DNA from: Peribacillus frigoritolerans
GTDB lineage: Bacteria; Bacillota; Bacilli; Bacillales; DSM-1321
Length of the DNA: 64,000 nucleotides
Reading direction: 5' to 3'
Assembly (NCBI GenBank): GCA_030562215.1
Contig: JAUPFL010000002.1
Location: forward strand, 558,001-622,000
Numbering within the stretch: the first letter of the stretch is position 1; each line of letters begins with the position of its first letter. The position numbers and the translations under genes were made by a program. Shown here piece after piece: positions 1 through 9,367 of the stretch. The notes below the pieces were generated by a model. The model did no database searches. It saw nothing but the letters and a program-made list of their open reading frames with translations, and was not told where the DNA came from.

Positions 1-356
1 AAGGGATGACGGTGGTAGCGATGTATGTTTCTATATAATCCACGATGGTTTCAATGTGTTTCGGGATGACTCCGGCAAGGTAATTGGTCCCTGAAATGAT
101 TTCGGTAACCAGTAAGGTGATAAGACCCGCAAATAAAAGGAAAATGAGCAAAAGGGAAACGAATACAGCCAACCCCGCGGCAGCCGCCCTTTCCTTTCGA
201 AAAAATGACCAGGGGATTCATCAAGAAAGCGATTATCATGGCAATGATGAATGGATATGTATATTTAGATAAATAAAACAAGGCAATTCCACCTAAAATT
301 ATCCCTCCGACGACCAGTAAAGAGCGAATGAAACGATACATATATACCGGATTCAA
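1..356 (-). CDS. ytvI: AI-2E family membrane protein YtvI (N-terminal part, runs off window)
   Basis: Only the N-terminal third lies in the window. The protein begins with hydrophobic segments (FIRSLLVVGGIILGGIAL and YPFIIAMIIAFLMNPLV) and, after correction, a third (FVSLLLIFLLFAGLITLLV), as in AI-2E/PerM-type permeases; YtvI is the Bacillus member next to ytwI. I chose the TTG at 356-354 because GAAGGAGG lies 7 nt before it; an upstream in-frame ATG at 377 has no ribosome site. Two single-base losses are apparent near 196-203 (T run) and 175-180 (G run) on the coding strand; restoring them gives one continuous reading frame ending in KHIETIVDYIETYIATTVIP. The substrate is unknown. The gene is divergent from ytwI. 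Confidence 0.85.
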
Positions 357-502
357 GTCATATCCTCCTTCAACCATTAAGTTTGTATTATAATTGTAAC
401 GATGATGGAAAAGAAAGGAAAGATTCTTTCATCTTTCGGCTTGGATTTTTTCCGCAGATGCATCGTTCCCTTAAATCATTTTTCTCCCAGGAACAAGGGA
501 GT

Positions 503-522
503 TTGTTATGTTAAAATAACAA
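503..522. promoter_or_regulatory. Inverted repeat between ytvI and ytwI
   Basis: TTGTTAT and ATAACAA form perfect 7-bp arms around a 6-nt AT-rich centre, 28 bp before the ytwI start in the divergent intergenic region. It could be an operator or a promoter-overlapping site. No regulator is recognised. Confidence 0.35.
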
Positions 523-550
523 AAAACAGAAGGAAGAAGGTGAAGGGATA

Positions 551-1012
551 ATGATCAACGGTCCTGTCGTATTTTTAATTCTGCTTGCTGCAATCGGTTG
601 GTTCGGGAAAAATACCTCACTGATCATGGCTGCGGGTTTTCTTTTAAGCATGAAACTGATTGGCCTTGACGCTAAAGTGTTTCCATACCTGGAAGCGAAA
701 GGAATCAACTTGGGCGTCACGATCATCACGATCTCCGTACTCATTCCCATAGCAAACGGGGCGATAGGTTTCAAGGAACTCGGAGACGCGATAAAATCTC
801 CTTATGCCTGGATTGCACTAGCATCTGGAATAGCTGTTGCGCTCATAGCAAAAAATGGGATTACACTCCTGTCGCACGATCCGCACATTACCACTGCCCT
901 TGTATTTGGGACGATTCTTGCGGTCGCCTTATTCAAAGGAGTGGCTGTCGGCCCGTTAATCGGGGCGGGAATTGCTTATTTATGCATGCAGATCTTCAAT
1001 TTTTTTAAATGA
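551..1012 (+). CDS. ytwI: DUF441/UPF0756 membrane protein YtwI
   Basis: A 153-residue integral membrane protein with about four hydrophobic helices (roughly residues 2-20, 52-75, 83-104 and 115-150), matching the length and composition of the UPF0756 family (YtwI in Bacillus). The function of the family is not established. The start ATG is preceded by a purine-rich AAGGAAGAAGGTGAAGGG stretch. It sits divergently from ytvI and upstream of citZ, the usual Bacillus arrangement. The frame is intact. Confidence 0.9.
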   Translation: MINGPVVFLILLAAIGWFGKNTSLIMAAGFLLSMKLIGLDAKVFPYLEAKGINLGVTIITISVLIPIANGAIGFKELGDAIKSPYAWIALASGIAVALIAKNGITLLSHDPHITTALVFGTILAVALFKGVAVGPLIGAGIAYLCMQIFNFFK

Positions 1013-1313
1013 AGCGAGTGGCTAAGGGGAGAAAAGTCCGTCAATGCCGGGGTTGTAAATTTTCTATTTAATGTTTCGTTTATTCTGCTTTGGGTCATTT
1101 TTTTTAAAAAACGTTTTGAATCGCATTAAAAAAGCAAGAGAATATGTAGCTAATTTTTCTAATAAAATAATAATTTTTTCACATTTTAAGTGCTTTTCAT
1201 TCCCAAAAAAGTGTTTATTGTTTATAATAATCATGTAACTGCTCTGATTTATTAAAAATGGGATTCAGAATATCATTGATATTTTTGAGGAATCTTAAAA
1301 AAAGATGTAGTTA

Positions 1314-1493
1314 TTGAGCAAGCGCTCACTAGGAATAGCTACAAGCATTATTTTTAGAATTTCGTATTAAAGATTATCGTACATTTTACTATTGTTGGGG
1401 TCATATTCTGTGAACGCTTCCAATACAAGATGTATGTCTTCTGCTAAAAAATAGATGGTTGTTTACAAAGCTAATTTCTTGGAAGCGCTATAT
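1314..1493 (+). promoter_or_regulatory. citZ upstream control region with three cre-like sites
   Basis: The 536-base gap between ytwI and citZ is very AT-rich and contains three GC-centred palindromic sites: TGAGCAAGCGCTCA (1314-1327), TGTGAACGCTTCCA (1409-1422) and TGGAAGCGCTATAT (1480-1493). The middle one matches the CcpA cre consensus TGWAANCGNTNWCA with two mismatches; the others match less well. TTGGAAGCG at 1479-1487 is the reverse complement of CGCTTCCAA at 1415-1423. In B. subtilis citZ is repressed by CcpA and CcpC, so catabolite control is a reasonable inference. I could not fix the promoter itself. Confidence 0.5.
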
Positions 1494-1548
1494 TTATACG
1501 CTAATAGCAAGGGCATAGGGGAATATCTAGGAAAAGGAGAGATTTAGT

Positions 1549-2665
1549 ATGACAGCAACAAAAGGTCTTGAAGGTGTGGTAGCAACAACTTCATCAGTAA
1601 GCTCCATTATCGATGACACATTAACGTATGTAGGTTATGACATCGATGATTTGGCTTCGAACGCAACATTCGAGGAAGTAATCTATCTTTTATGGCACGG
1701 AGCTCTTCCGAACAAAAGCCAACTAGAAGAATTAACTAAACAACTTGCTGAAAATGCTGAAATTCCAGCTGAAGTGGTTAATCACTTCAAAACATACCCA
1801 ATTGATAAAGTACATCCAATGGGAGCTCTTCGCACTGCAGTATCTCTTCTTGGTCTCTATGATGAAGAAGCAGATGTAATGAGTGAAGACGCTAACTATC
1901 GTAAAGCAATCCGCATCCAAGCAAAAATCCCTACATTGGTAACAACTTTCGCTCGCATCCGTCAAGGGAAAGAAGCTGTTGCTCCACGTACAGATTTAAG
2001 CTTTGCTGCTAACTTCTTATATATGTTAAGCGGTAACGAACCAACGGCAATCGAAGAAGAAGCATTCAACAAGGCATTGGTTCTTCATGCTGACCATGAA
2101 TTAAACGCTTCTACATTCACTGCACGCGTTTGTGTGGCTACATTATCTGATATCTATTCTGGCGTAACTTCTGCCATCGGTGCTTTAAAAGGCCCACTTC
2201 ATGGCGGAGCCAACGAACAAGTCATGAAAATGCTTACAGATATTGGTTCAGTTGAAAACGTTGAGCCATATATCAACGAAAAAATTAGCCAATAAAGAAA
2301 AAATCATGGGCTTTGGTCACCGTGTATACCGTAAAGGTGATCCTCGTGCTAAACACCTTAAAGAAATGTCACAAAAACTGACTGAACTTACTGGACAACC
2401 TCAATATTATGATATGTCCATCAAAATTCATGAAATCGTAACAGGTCAAAAAAATCTTCCGCCGAACGTGGATTTCTATTCTGCTTCCGTATACCACAGT
2501 TTAGGTATCGAGCATGACCTATTTACACCAATCTTTGCTGTAAGCCGTGCTTCAGGCTGGATCGCTCATATCCTTGAGCAATATTCAAACAACCGCCTTA
2601 TCCGTCCGCGTGCAGAGTACGTTGGACCAGGTATGCAAAAATATGTACCGATTGAAAAACGCTAA
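1549..2665 (+). CDS. citZ: Citrate synthase CitZ
   Basis: Condenses oxaloacetate and acetyl-CoA to citrate, the entry step of the TCA cycle. About 371 residues once a shift is repaired, the normal length for Bacillus CitZ. The sequence holds the catalytic His region (GPLHGGANEQVM), the IMGFGHRVYRKGDPR motif with the second His and Arg, and the C-terminal ISRASGW-type segment (AVSRASGWIAHILEQ). One extra A in the run at 2279-2285 (GAAAAAATTAG) splits the frame after EPYINEK; removing it reads straight into LANKEKIMGFGHR. The start ATG follows AAAGGAGAG. It is first gene of the citZ-icd-mdh cluster and lies behind cre-like sites. Confidence 0.95.
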
Positions 2666-2734
2666 TTAAAAGTTTTTTCGAAAAATCATTTTTTATTTCA
2701 TCGAATTTGTAGTAAATTAATAGATGTGAGTAAA

Positions 2735-2782
2735 AAAGGTTAGTGGTTCTGCCTCATTAAAATGGCAGGCCATCTAACCTTT
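2735..2782 (+). promoter_or_regulatory. Intercistronic hairpin between citZ and icd
   Basis: AAAGGTTAG (2735-2743) and CTAACCTTT (2774-2782) are perfect 9-bp arms around a further GCC...GGC pair. No U-tract follows, so it looks more like an RNA processing, stability or partial attenuation element than a factor-independent terminator. It lies 24 nt before the icd start. Confidence 0.5.
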
Positions 2783-2806
2783 GAATTTGAATCGGAGGTA
2801 AGAGAC

Positions 2807-4077
2807 ATGACACAAAGCCAAAAATCACAGTTACTAACGGTGTTCTTAACGTACCAAACAACCCAATCGTTCCTTATATTGAGGGAGACGGAATCGGTCC
2901 TGATATCTGGGCTGCAGCATCCCGCGTTTTAGACGCAGCTGTTGAAAAAGCTTACAATGGCGAAAAGAAAATCGAATGGAAAGAAGTTTTAGCTGGACAA
3001 AAAGCATTTGACCAAACGGGCGAATGGCTTCCACAAGAAACTCTTGATGTCATTAACGAATATCTAATCGCTATTAAAGGACCTCTTACAACTCCAATCG
3101 GTGGCGGTATCCGCTCATTGAACGTTGCATTGCGTCAAGTATTGGACTTATTCGTATGTCTTCGTCCAGTACGTTACTTTGAAGGTGTACCTTCACCAGT
3201 TAAACGTCCAGAAGACACTGACATGGTCATCTTCCGTGAAAACACTGAAGACATCTATGCTGGTATCGAATATGCAAAAGGTTCTGACGAAGCCAAGAAA
3301 TTAATCGAATTCCTACAAAATGAATTCGGTGTTCAAAAAATTCGTTTCCCTGAAACTTCAGGTATCGGAATTAAACCGATTTCCGAAGAAGGAACAAAAC
3401 GTCTTGTTCGCTCTGCACTTAACTATGCGATCAAAGAAGGCCGTAAGTCATTAACGCTTGTTCATAAAGGTAACATCATGAAATTCACTGAAGGTGCATT
3501 CAAAACTTGGGGTTATGAAGTTGCAGAACAAGAATTCGCCGATAAAGTGTTCACATGGAACCAATATGACAAAATTAAAGATGCTGAAGGCACTGAAGCT
3601 GCTAACAAAGCACAATCTGCTGCTGAAGCTGAAGGTAAAATCATCGTTAAAGATTCCATTGCTGATATCTTCTTACAACAAATCCTGACTCGTCCTAAAG
3701 AGTTTGATGTTGTTGCAACAATGAACTTGAACGGAGATTACATTTCTGATGCATTAGCTGCACAAGTTGGCGGAATCGGTATCGCTCCAGGAGCAAACAT
3801 CAACTACGAAACTGGACATGCCATCTTCGAAGCAACTCACGGAACGGCTCCTAAATATGCTGGTCTTGATAAAGTTAACCCATCTTCAGTTCTTCTTTCA
3901 GGCGTTCTTTTACTTGAGCACCTTGGTTGGAACGAAGCTGCAAACAGCATCACTAAATCAGTGGAACAAACAATCGCTTCTAAAGTTGTTACATACGACT
4001 TTGCCCGCCTAATGGAAGGTGCAACGGAAGTTAAATGTTCTGAGTTCGCAGACGAGCTTATCAAAAACCTTAAATAA
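2807..4077 (+). CDS. icd: NADP-dependent isocitrate dehydrogenase Icd
   Basis: Oxidatively decarboxylates isocitrate to 2-oxoglutarate. The repaired protein has 423 residues, the length of B. subtilis Icd. It shows [11 protein letters not shown] near the N-terminus, the substrate-binding SLNVALRQ segment with its phosphorylatable Ser, [13 protein letters not shown], and the coenzyme-site [19 protein letters not shown]. The ATG at 2807 follows CGGAGGTAAGAGAC. One A is missing in the run at about 2820-2825; with it the N-terminus reads [18 protein letters not shown] instead of leaving frame. The rest is open to the stop. Second gene of citZ-icd-mdh. Confidence 0.95.
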
Positions 4078-4092
4078 TTCATTATATGCTTT

Positions 4093-4125
4093 CTGGAAAA
4101 GTGCCTGAACAGGCTGCTTTTCCAG
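4093..4125 (+). promoter_or_regulatory. Intercistronic hairpin between icd and mdh
   Basis: CTGGAAAAG pairs with CTTTTCCAG, with an inner GCCTG/CAGGC stem. It is followed by AGGCTTATTA rather than a U-tract. Like the citZ-icd hairpin, it probably affects mRNA processing or read-through. Confidence 0.5.
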
Positions 4126-4200
4126 GAGGCTTATTATATATTTTCAAGCGGATGTTAGAAGTATTCCAAAAGTATTTATATATTTTAAGGAGGAAATAAC

Positions 4201-5135
4201 ATGTCTAAACGTAAAAAATCACAGTGGTAGGTGCTGGATTCACTGGTGCTACAGCAGCATTCCTTGCAGCTCAAAAAGAGCTTGGTGATATCGTTTTAGT
4301 TGATATTCCGCAAGCGGAAAACCCTACAAAAGGTAAAGCTCTTGATATGGCGGAAGCAGGACCTGTTCTAGGTTTCGATGCTAAGATCATCGGTACATCC
4401 GACTATGCAGAAACAGCTGACTCCGACGTAGTGATCATCACTGCCGGAATTGCCCGTAAGCCCGGCATGAGCCGTGACGACTTAGTTCAAACTAACCAAA
4501 AAGTTATGAAATCAGTAACTAAAGAAGTGGTTAAACATTCCCCTAATACAACCATCATCGTTTTAACTAACCCTGTAGATGCAATGACTTACACTGTATA
4601 CAAAGAATCTGGTTTCCCTAAAGAACGCGTTATCGGACAATCAGGCGTTCTTGATACAGCTCGTTTCCGCACTTTCGTAGCTCAAGAATTAAACTTATCC
4701 GTTAAAGATGTAACTGGTTTCGTACTTGGCGGACACGGAGACGATATGGTTCCTCTTGTGCGTTACTCTTATGCAGGCGGAATTCCTTTGGAAAAATTGA
4801 TCCCTCAAGATCGTTTAGAAGCAATAGTGGCTCGTACCCGCACTGGCGGCGGGGAAATCGTAAACCTTCTTGGAAACGGAAGCGCCTATTATGCACCGGC
4901 TGCATCCCTAGTGGAAATGGCTGAAGCGATCCTTAAAGATCAACGTCGCGTTCTTCCATCAATCGCTTATCTTGAAGGTGAATACGGATTTGAAGGGATC
5001 TACCTTGGAGTGCCGACTGTACTTGGTGCAAACGGTATTGAACAAATCATCGAACTTGATTTGACTGAAGGCGAAAAAGCGGCACTTTCAAAATCAGTTG
5101 AATCAGTTAAAGCAGTAATGCAAGTCCTTCAATAA
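4201..5135 (+). CDS. mdh: Malate dehydrogenase Mdh
   Basis: NAD-dependent, LDH-like malate dehydrogenase interconverting malate and oxaloacetate. The repaired protein has 311 residues. It has the Rossmann motif [14 protein letters not shown], the Asp that selects NAD (VLVDIP), [16 protein letters not shown] with substrate Arg residues, [11 protein letters not shown], and the catalytic His in [12 protein letters not shown] strong AAGGAGG precedes the ATG at 4201. One A is missing in the run at about 4213-4219; restoring it gives [14 protein letters not shown]. It closes the TCA cluster and is followed by a strong terminator. Confidence 0.95.
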
Positions 5136-5149
5136 GAGATCATGATCAG

Positions 5150-5207
5150 ACTGCCCGGATAATGGAAGAAAAGGCCAAGGCCTTTTTCCAACTCCGGGCA
5201 GTTTTTT
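5150..5207 (+). terminator. Terminator after mdh
   Basis: ACTGCCCGGA (5150-5159) pairs with TCCGGGCAGT (5193-5202), followed by a T-run. The loop contains a second perfect hairpin, AAAAGGCC/GGCCTTTT, giving a stacked structure. Confidence 0.9.
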
Positions 5208-5376
5208 AATCCGCTTCAAAAGAAGCCTTGAACTTATAATCTCCTTGCTGAAGATAGGGATAACTTTATTTCCGTTTTTTTTATGTGTAAATTTCATATA
5301 ATATTCTTTATAATGGAATTGGATGAGTAGACCAAGAAATTGGTCTTTTGGGTAATACATAATTCAGGAGGATCTA

Positions 5377-6096
5377 ATGTCAAAGAAAATTCTCGTAGTG
5401 GATGATGAGCAATCAATAGTTACCTTACTTCAGTACAATTTAGAACAGTCAGGCTATACGGTGATCACAGCTTTGGATGGAGAACAAGGGCTGGAGGCTG
5501 CCGTGGATATGCGCCCCGATTTAGTGGTATTGGATTTGATGCTGCCTAAAATGGATGGGCTTGAAGTATGTAAGCAGCTTCGCCAGCAAAAAATCAATAT
5601 ACCGATCTTGATGCTGACAGCTAAGGACGATGAATTTGACAAGGTGCTGGGACTGGAACTAGGGGCGGATGATTACTTGACCAAGCCATTTAGTCCCAGG
5701 GAGGTAGTGGCCCGGATTAAAGCCATTTTAAGAAGATCCCAGTTGCAATCGAACGGAAGTGAGTCAAGTCAGGATCAGGAAGATGGTCTTTTGAAATTAG
5801 GGGAATTGAAAGTGTTCCCGGAACGATACGAAGCATTCTTTGATGAACAGCAATTAGAATTGACTCCAAAGGAATTTGAATTACTTTTATATTTGGCGAA
5901 GAATAAAGGAAGAGTGCTGACAAGGGATCAACTGCTCAGTGCGGTATGGAATTATGATTTCGCGGGAGACTCAAGGATCGTCGATGTCCATATTAGCCAT
6001 CTTCGTGAAAAAATAGAGAAGGATACAAAAAAACCTCTTTATATTAAAACGATAAGGGGCTTGGGGTATAAGCTTGAGGAGCCTAAAAAAGAATGA
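5377..6096 (+). CDS. phoP: Phosphate-regulon response regulator PhoP
   Basis: An OmpR-family response regulator of 239 residues. The receiver domain (about 1-120) has the acidic pair VVDDEQ, the phospho-acceptor Asp in VVLDLMLPKMDG, the Thr in MLTAKDD and the Lys in DDYLTKPFSP. The C-terminal winged helix (about 140-235) includes LTPKEFELLLYLAKN and VDVHISHLREKIE. The ATG follows CAGGAGGATCTA. phoR overlaps its stop by four bases, so the pair is co-translated as in other bacilli. PhoP activates phosphate-scavenging genes in phosphate starvation. The frame is intact. Confidence 0.95.
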   Translation: MSKKILVVDDEQSIVTLLQYNLEQSGYTVITALDGEQGLEAAVDMRPDLVVLDLMLPKMDGLEVCKQLRQQKINIPILMLTAKDDEFDKVLGLELGADDYLTKPFSPREVVARIKAILRRSQLQSNGSESSQDQEDGLLKLGELKVFPERYEAFFDEQQLELTPKEFELLLYLAKNKGRVLTRDQLLSAVWNYDFAGDSRIVDVHISHLREKIEKDTKKPLYIKTIRGLGYKLEEPKKE

Positions 6097-7870
6097 CGAC
6101 CTATCGTAAAAAGCTCTTATATACCCTCATCACATTGGTGATGGTCGTCCTGATGGCCGTGGGCTTTTTATTAGGACACTTGTTCAAAAGTTATTATATT
6201 AAAACGTTCAATGAGCGTATACAGAACGAAACATTTTTCATTTCTACATATATTCAGGAGCATGGCGGGATCGAGTCCTTTTTGGAAAAAGGGAAGACGG
6301 CAAAACTGACACCGCTTTTAGATTCGAATTTAACCATTCTCTCCACGAGAGGGAAATATTATACGATTCGACATCATCCAATGAAATACTTAAAAGCCAT
6401 GCCAATGTCCTTCGCAAGATAACTTTGGAAAAAGGGCTTAAGCATGGGGAAGGGTATGAAGTGGTCGAAGGGGAATCGGACCTCCATTATTATTGGAAGA
6501 CGGTTGAAAAGGACGGCGAGATTGAAGGATTTGTCGTCCATAGCAATGAAATAGAGGCCATCCATCAAGTGAATAAACAAATGTGGCAAATATTGATCAT
6601 TTGTTTAGGGGTTGCCTTGATCATCATTCTCATGCTTGCGAGTAAAATCACCTCATATTATACCCGTCCGATCGAAGAGGCGACGACAGCAGCCATTGAA
6701 CTGGCAAAAGGGAATTACGGAACCAGGACATTCGGGCGGCATTCCGATGAAACGGGAATGCTGACAACTTCCTTGAACATATTGGCGAGGAATCTTCAGG
6801 AAACAGAGGTAGCGAGGGAAATGAATCAGGATCGTTTGGAAGCACTTGTTGAAAATATCGGCAGCGGGGTCTTGCTGATAGACAGCAAAGGGTATACGAC
6901 CTTAATCAACCGGGAATTCAAGAAAAGCTTCCATGTGAACGCCGCTACGTTTTTGTTTCAGGAATATTACTCGGTCATTAAAGATCAGGAAGTGATAGCC
7001 ATCATCGAAGAGATCTTTCGAACGGAAAAAACGATAAAACGACAGGTGAAGATACCGCTGGCCATAGAACGTAAGCATTTTGAGATTTACGGGGCTCCCA
7101 TTATCGGGAATCATGATGAATGGAAGGGGATCCTCCTCATTTTCCATGATATCACCGAATTGAAAAGGCTCGAGCAGATGCGGAAGGATTTCGTGGCTAA
7201 TGTGTCCCATGAATTGAGGACTCCGATCACTTCCATTAAAGGCTTTTCTGAAACATTGTTAGATGGGGCTCTAAAAGACGAAAAGACCTTAAAGCACTTT
7301 TTATCGATTATCTTGAAAGAAAGTGACCGGCTGCAAGAACTCATTCAGGAGCTTCTGAATTTATCCAAGATGGAGCAACAGGAATTCGTTCTACACGCAG
7401 GGGTCGTGGATATTACGAAAGTACTTGGCGAAATACAAGAGATGCTTATAGGCAAGCTGAAGGAAAAAGAAGTATCCCTTGAAATTAAAACATCACCGGA
7501 ACCCGTATTCATTGAAGGGGAATCTGACAGGATCAAACAGGTTTTCATCAATTTGATTACCAACGCATTAACCTATACACCAAATGGCGGCAAGGTCACC
7601 GTTGACATCATTGAAAATGAACAGACCGTCGATATTACAGTTCAAGACAACGGGATCGGCATCGAAGAAAAAGAACTGCCAAGGATCTTTGAACGGTTTT
7701 ACCGGATTGATAAGGCGAGGAGCCGCGATTCAGGAGGAACTGGCATTGGATTGGCAATCGTCAAGCACATAATTGAAGTCCATAAAGGTAAAATCAACGT
7801 GGAAAGCACACCTGGAACCGGGACGACTTTTACAGTCACTTTAAATAAAAGCTTAAAAGGGAAAATGTAG
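6093..7870 (+). CDS. phoR: Sensor histidine kinase PhoR
   Basis: A membrane histidine kinase partnering PhoP, about 592 residues after repair. Order: TM1 (residues about 8-28), an extracytoplasmic sensor of about 130 residues, TM2 (IIILMLASKITSYY), HAMP, a PAS domain (LEALVENIGSGVLLID onward), HisKA with the phospho-acceptor His (FVANVSHELRTPITSIKG), and HATPase with the N box (FINLITNALTYTPNGG), G1 (VQDNGIGI) and G2 (GGTGIGLAIVKHI). One base is missing at about 6352-6358 (AAA next to TATT), inside the sensor domain; adding it reads LYDSTSSNEILKSHANVLRK into the downstream frame. It starts within the phoP stop (ATGA). Confidence 0.92.
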
Positions 7871-7971
7871 CGGGTTTCGTATTTACATGTCCTTTACAAT
7901 TCCTTAAAACTGACTTCATAATGCAGGGGTACAATGGTTGTACAACCCCTCATCCAAGGAGTTAAACATTG

Positions 7972-8202
7972 ACAGAGACATAGTCTCTGTTTGATTTTGT
8001 AGAAGTTCAATCTAAACTTTAAAGCATAGATGATTGGAACAGGTGAGCGAAACTCCCCGTAGGAATAGCCCTTCCCAAGGAGACCCCACAAGCACAAAGG
8101 GCGGACCGCCCGCGGAAAGCGAGTACCCTGCGTTCCGTTCCGATCAACATTCAATATCGTACAAAACCCTAAAAAATCTGTAGGCAGAGGCATAGTCTCT
8201 GT
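7972..8202. repeat. MITE-like intergenic repeat, copy A, with flanking hairpins
   Basis: The 456-base gap between phoR and hflK holds no gene. A GC-rich core (about 8035-8150, with CCCCGTAGGAATAG, GGAGACCCCACA and CCGCCCGCGGAAAGCGAG) is bounded by imperfect inverted ends (GATTGGAAC... and ...GTTCCGATCAAC). It continues into a tail, CCTAAAAAATCTGTAG, shared with copies at 16790 and 41598. Each side carries a similar hairpin: ACAGAGAC-ATA-GTCTCTGT (7972-7990) and GCAGAGGC-ATA-GTCTCTGT (8184-8202). Elements of this composition are common between Bacillus genes; their role is unknown. Confidence 0.75.
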
Positions 8203-8245
8203 CTTTTAATTTTGGCCATATTCCCCGGGAACCATTCCTCTATCC

Positions 8246-8263
8246 TATTTTCCTAGGAAAATA
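8246..8263. promoter_or_regulatory. 18-bp perfect palindrome upstream of hflK
   Basis: TATTTTCCTAGGAAAATA is its own reverse complement. It lies about 65 bp before the hflK start, with a second near-palindrome, TTCCCCGGGAA, at 8221-8231. The placement suits an operator. I do not recognise the cognate regulator. Confidence 0.5.
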
Positions 8264-8326
8264 TTTGATTTTCATGAAACTTTAGGCCCTTTCTTGCGTA
8301 AATAAGATATAACTGCAAAAGAAGGG

Positions 8327-9367
8327 GTGATACATATCGTTAGCTTAAAAAGGATATATACGATAACAGGACTTGTCTTTCTTATTTTAATTTTAGGTGT
8401 AGTTGCGATATCGACCTGGTACACGGTTGATGAATCCGATCAAGCTGTCATAATGACGTTTGGTAAAGTGGAACAAACGATAACGGAACCAGGACTTCAC
8501 TTTAAACTGCCTTGGCCGATTCAATCGGTCGAGAAATTATCAAAGAAACATTCAGTCTTAAATTTGGATATAAGGAAGAGGATGGAGAGGTGACGGATTA
8601 CCCGAGTGAGACCAAAATGATCACGGGTGATGAAAATATTGTGCTGGCCGACCTAGTGGTTCAGTGGAAGATTACCGACCCTCCAAAATATCTATACAAT
8701 GCAGATGATCCAGAAAAAATATTATACGATACGACTTCAGCTGCATTACGTAGCATTATCGGCAGTACGAAAATCGATGATGCCCTTACATCCGGTAAAG
8801 CGCAAATCGAAGCGGATGTACGCGATTTATTGTCGCAACTAATGGAGAAATATGATGTCGGGATTTCCATATCTGCGGTTAAACTCCAGGATGTGGAGCT
8901 GCCGAATGAAGAAGTGCGGAAAGCATTTACAAATGTAACGGATGCCCGGGAAACGGCGAATACGAAAATCAACGAAGCGGATAAATATGAAAATAAGCGG
9001 ATGAATGAAGCGGAAGGGGAAAAAGATGCCCTCATTTCACAGGCTAATGGGGATAAAGCTGCCCGGACGGAAGCTGCCCGCGGAGATGTAGCGGTCTTTG
9101 AAAAATTACTAAGTGAGTATAAAGGCAATAAGGGGATTACGAAGGACCGTCTTATTATTGAGACCCTTGAGGAAGTATTGCCGAATGCAGAGATTTATAT
9201 CATGAATGATGATGGAAACACAATGAAGTACTTGCCGCTTCGCTCGCTTGAAAAGGAGGAAACGAAAAAACTCCTGCCCCTGATGAAGCCGCTATACCTG
9301 AAGAAGAAACGAAAAAGGGATTGCACCGGAAGAAAAAGCGACAGGGGAAGGGGGCACTAAACAATGA
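8327..9367 (+). CDS. hflK: SPFH-domain protein HflK (FtsH protease modulator)
   Basis: A single N-terminal membrane anchor (YTITGLVFLILILGVVAIST), then an SPFH/band-7 domain (DESDQAVIMTFGKV through the coiled region EADKYENKRMNEAEGEKDAL), typical of HflK, which with HflC forms a membrane complex modulating FtsH. About 347 residues after repair. Three bases appear missing: at about 8541-8546 (joins EKLSKETFSLKFGY), in the A run at about 9262-9268, and in the GGG at about 9317. With them the C-terminus reads TPAPDEAAIPEEETKKGIAP and ends at 9367. The start is unclear: GTG at 8327 is too close to AGAAGGGG, while a well-spaced ATC at 8336 would be a rare start or a miscalled ATG. It overlaps hflC by ATGA. 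Confidence 0.85.

Noticed and set aside
5297..5314. Two TATAAT boxes before phoP as promoters
   Set aside because: No acceptable -35 at 16-18 nt from either, and no clear PhoP-box repeats; too weak to annotate.
8661..9128. 155-codon minus-strand frame opposite hflK
   Set aside because: Its Ser/Ala-rich product mirrors the coiled-coil codons of HflK and it has no start signal.
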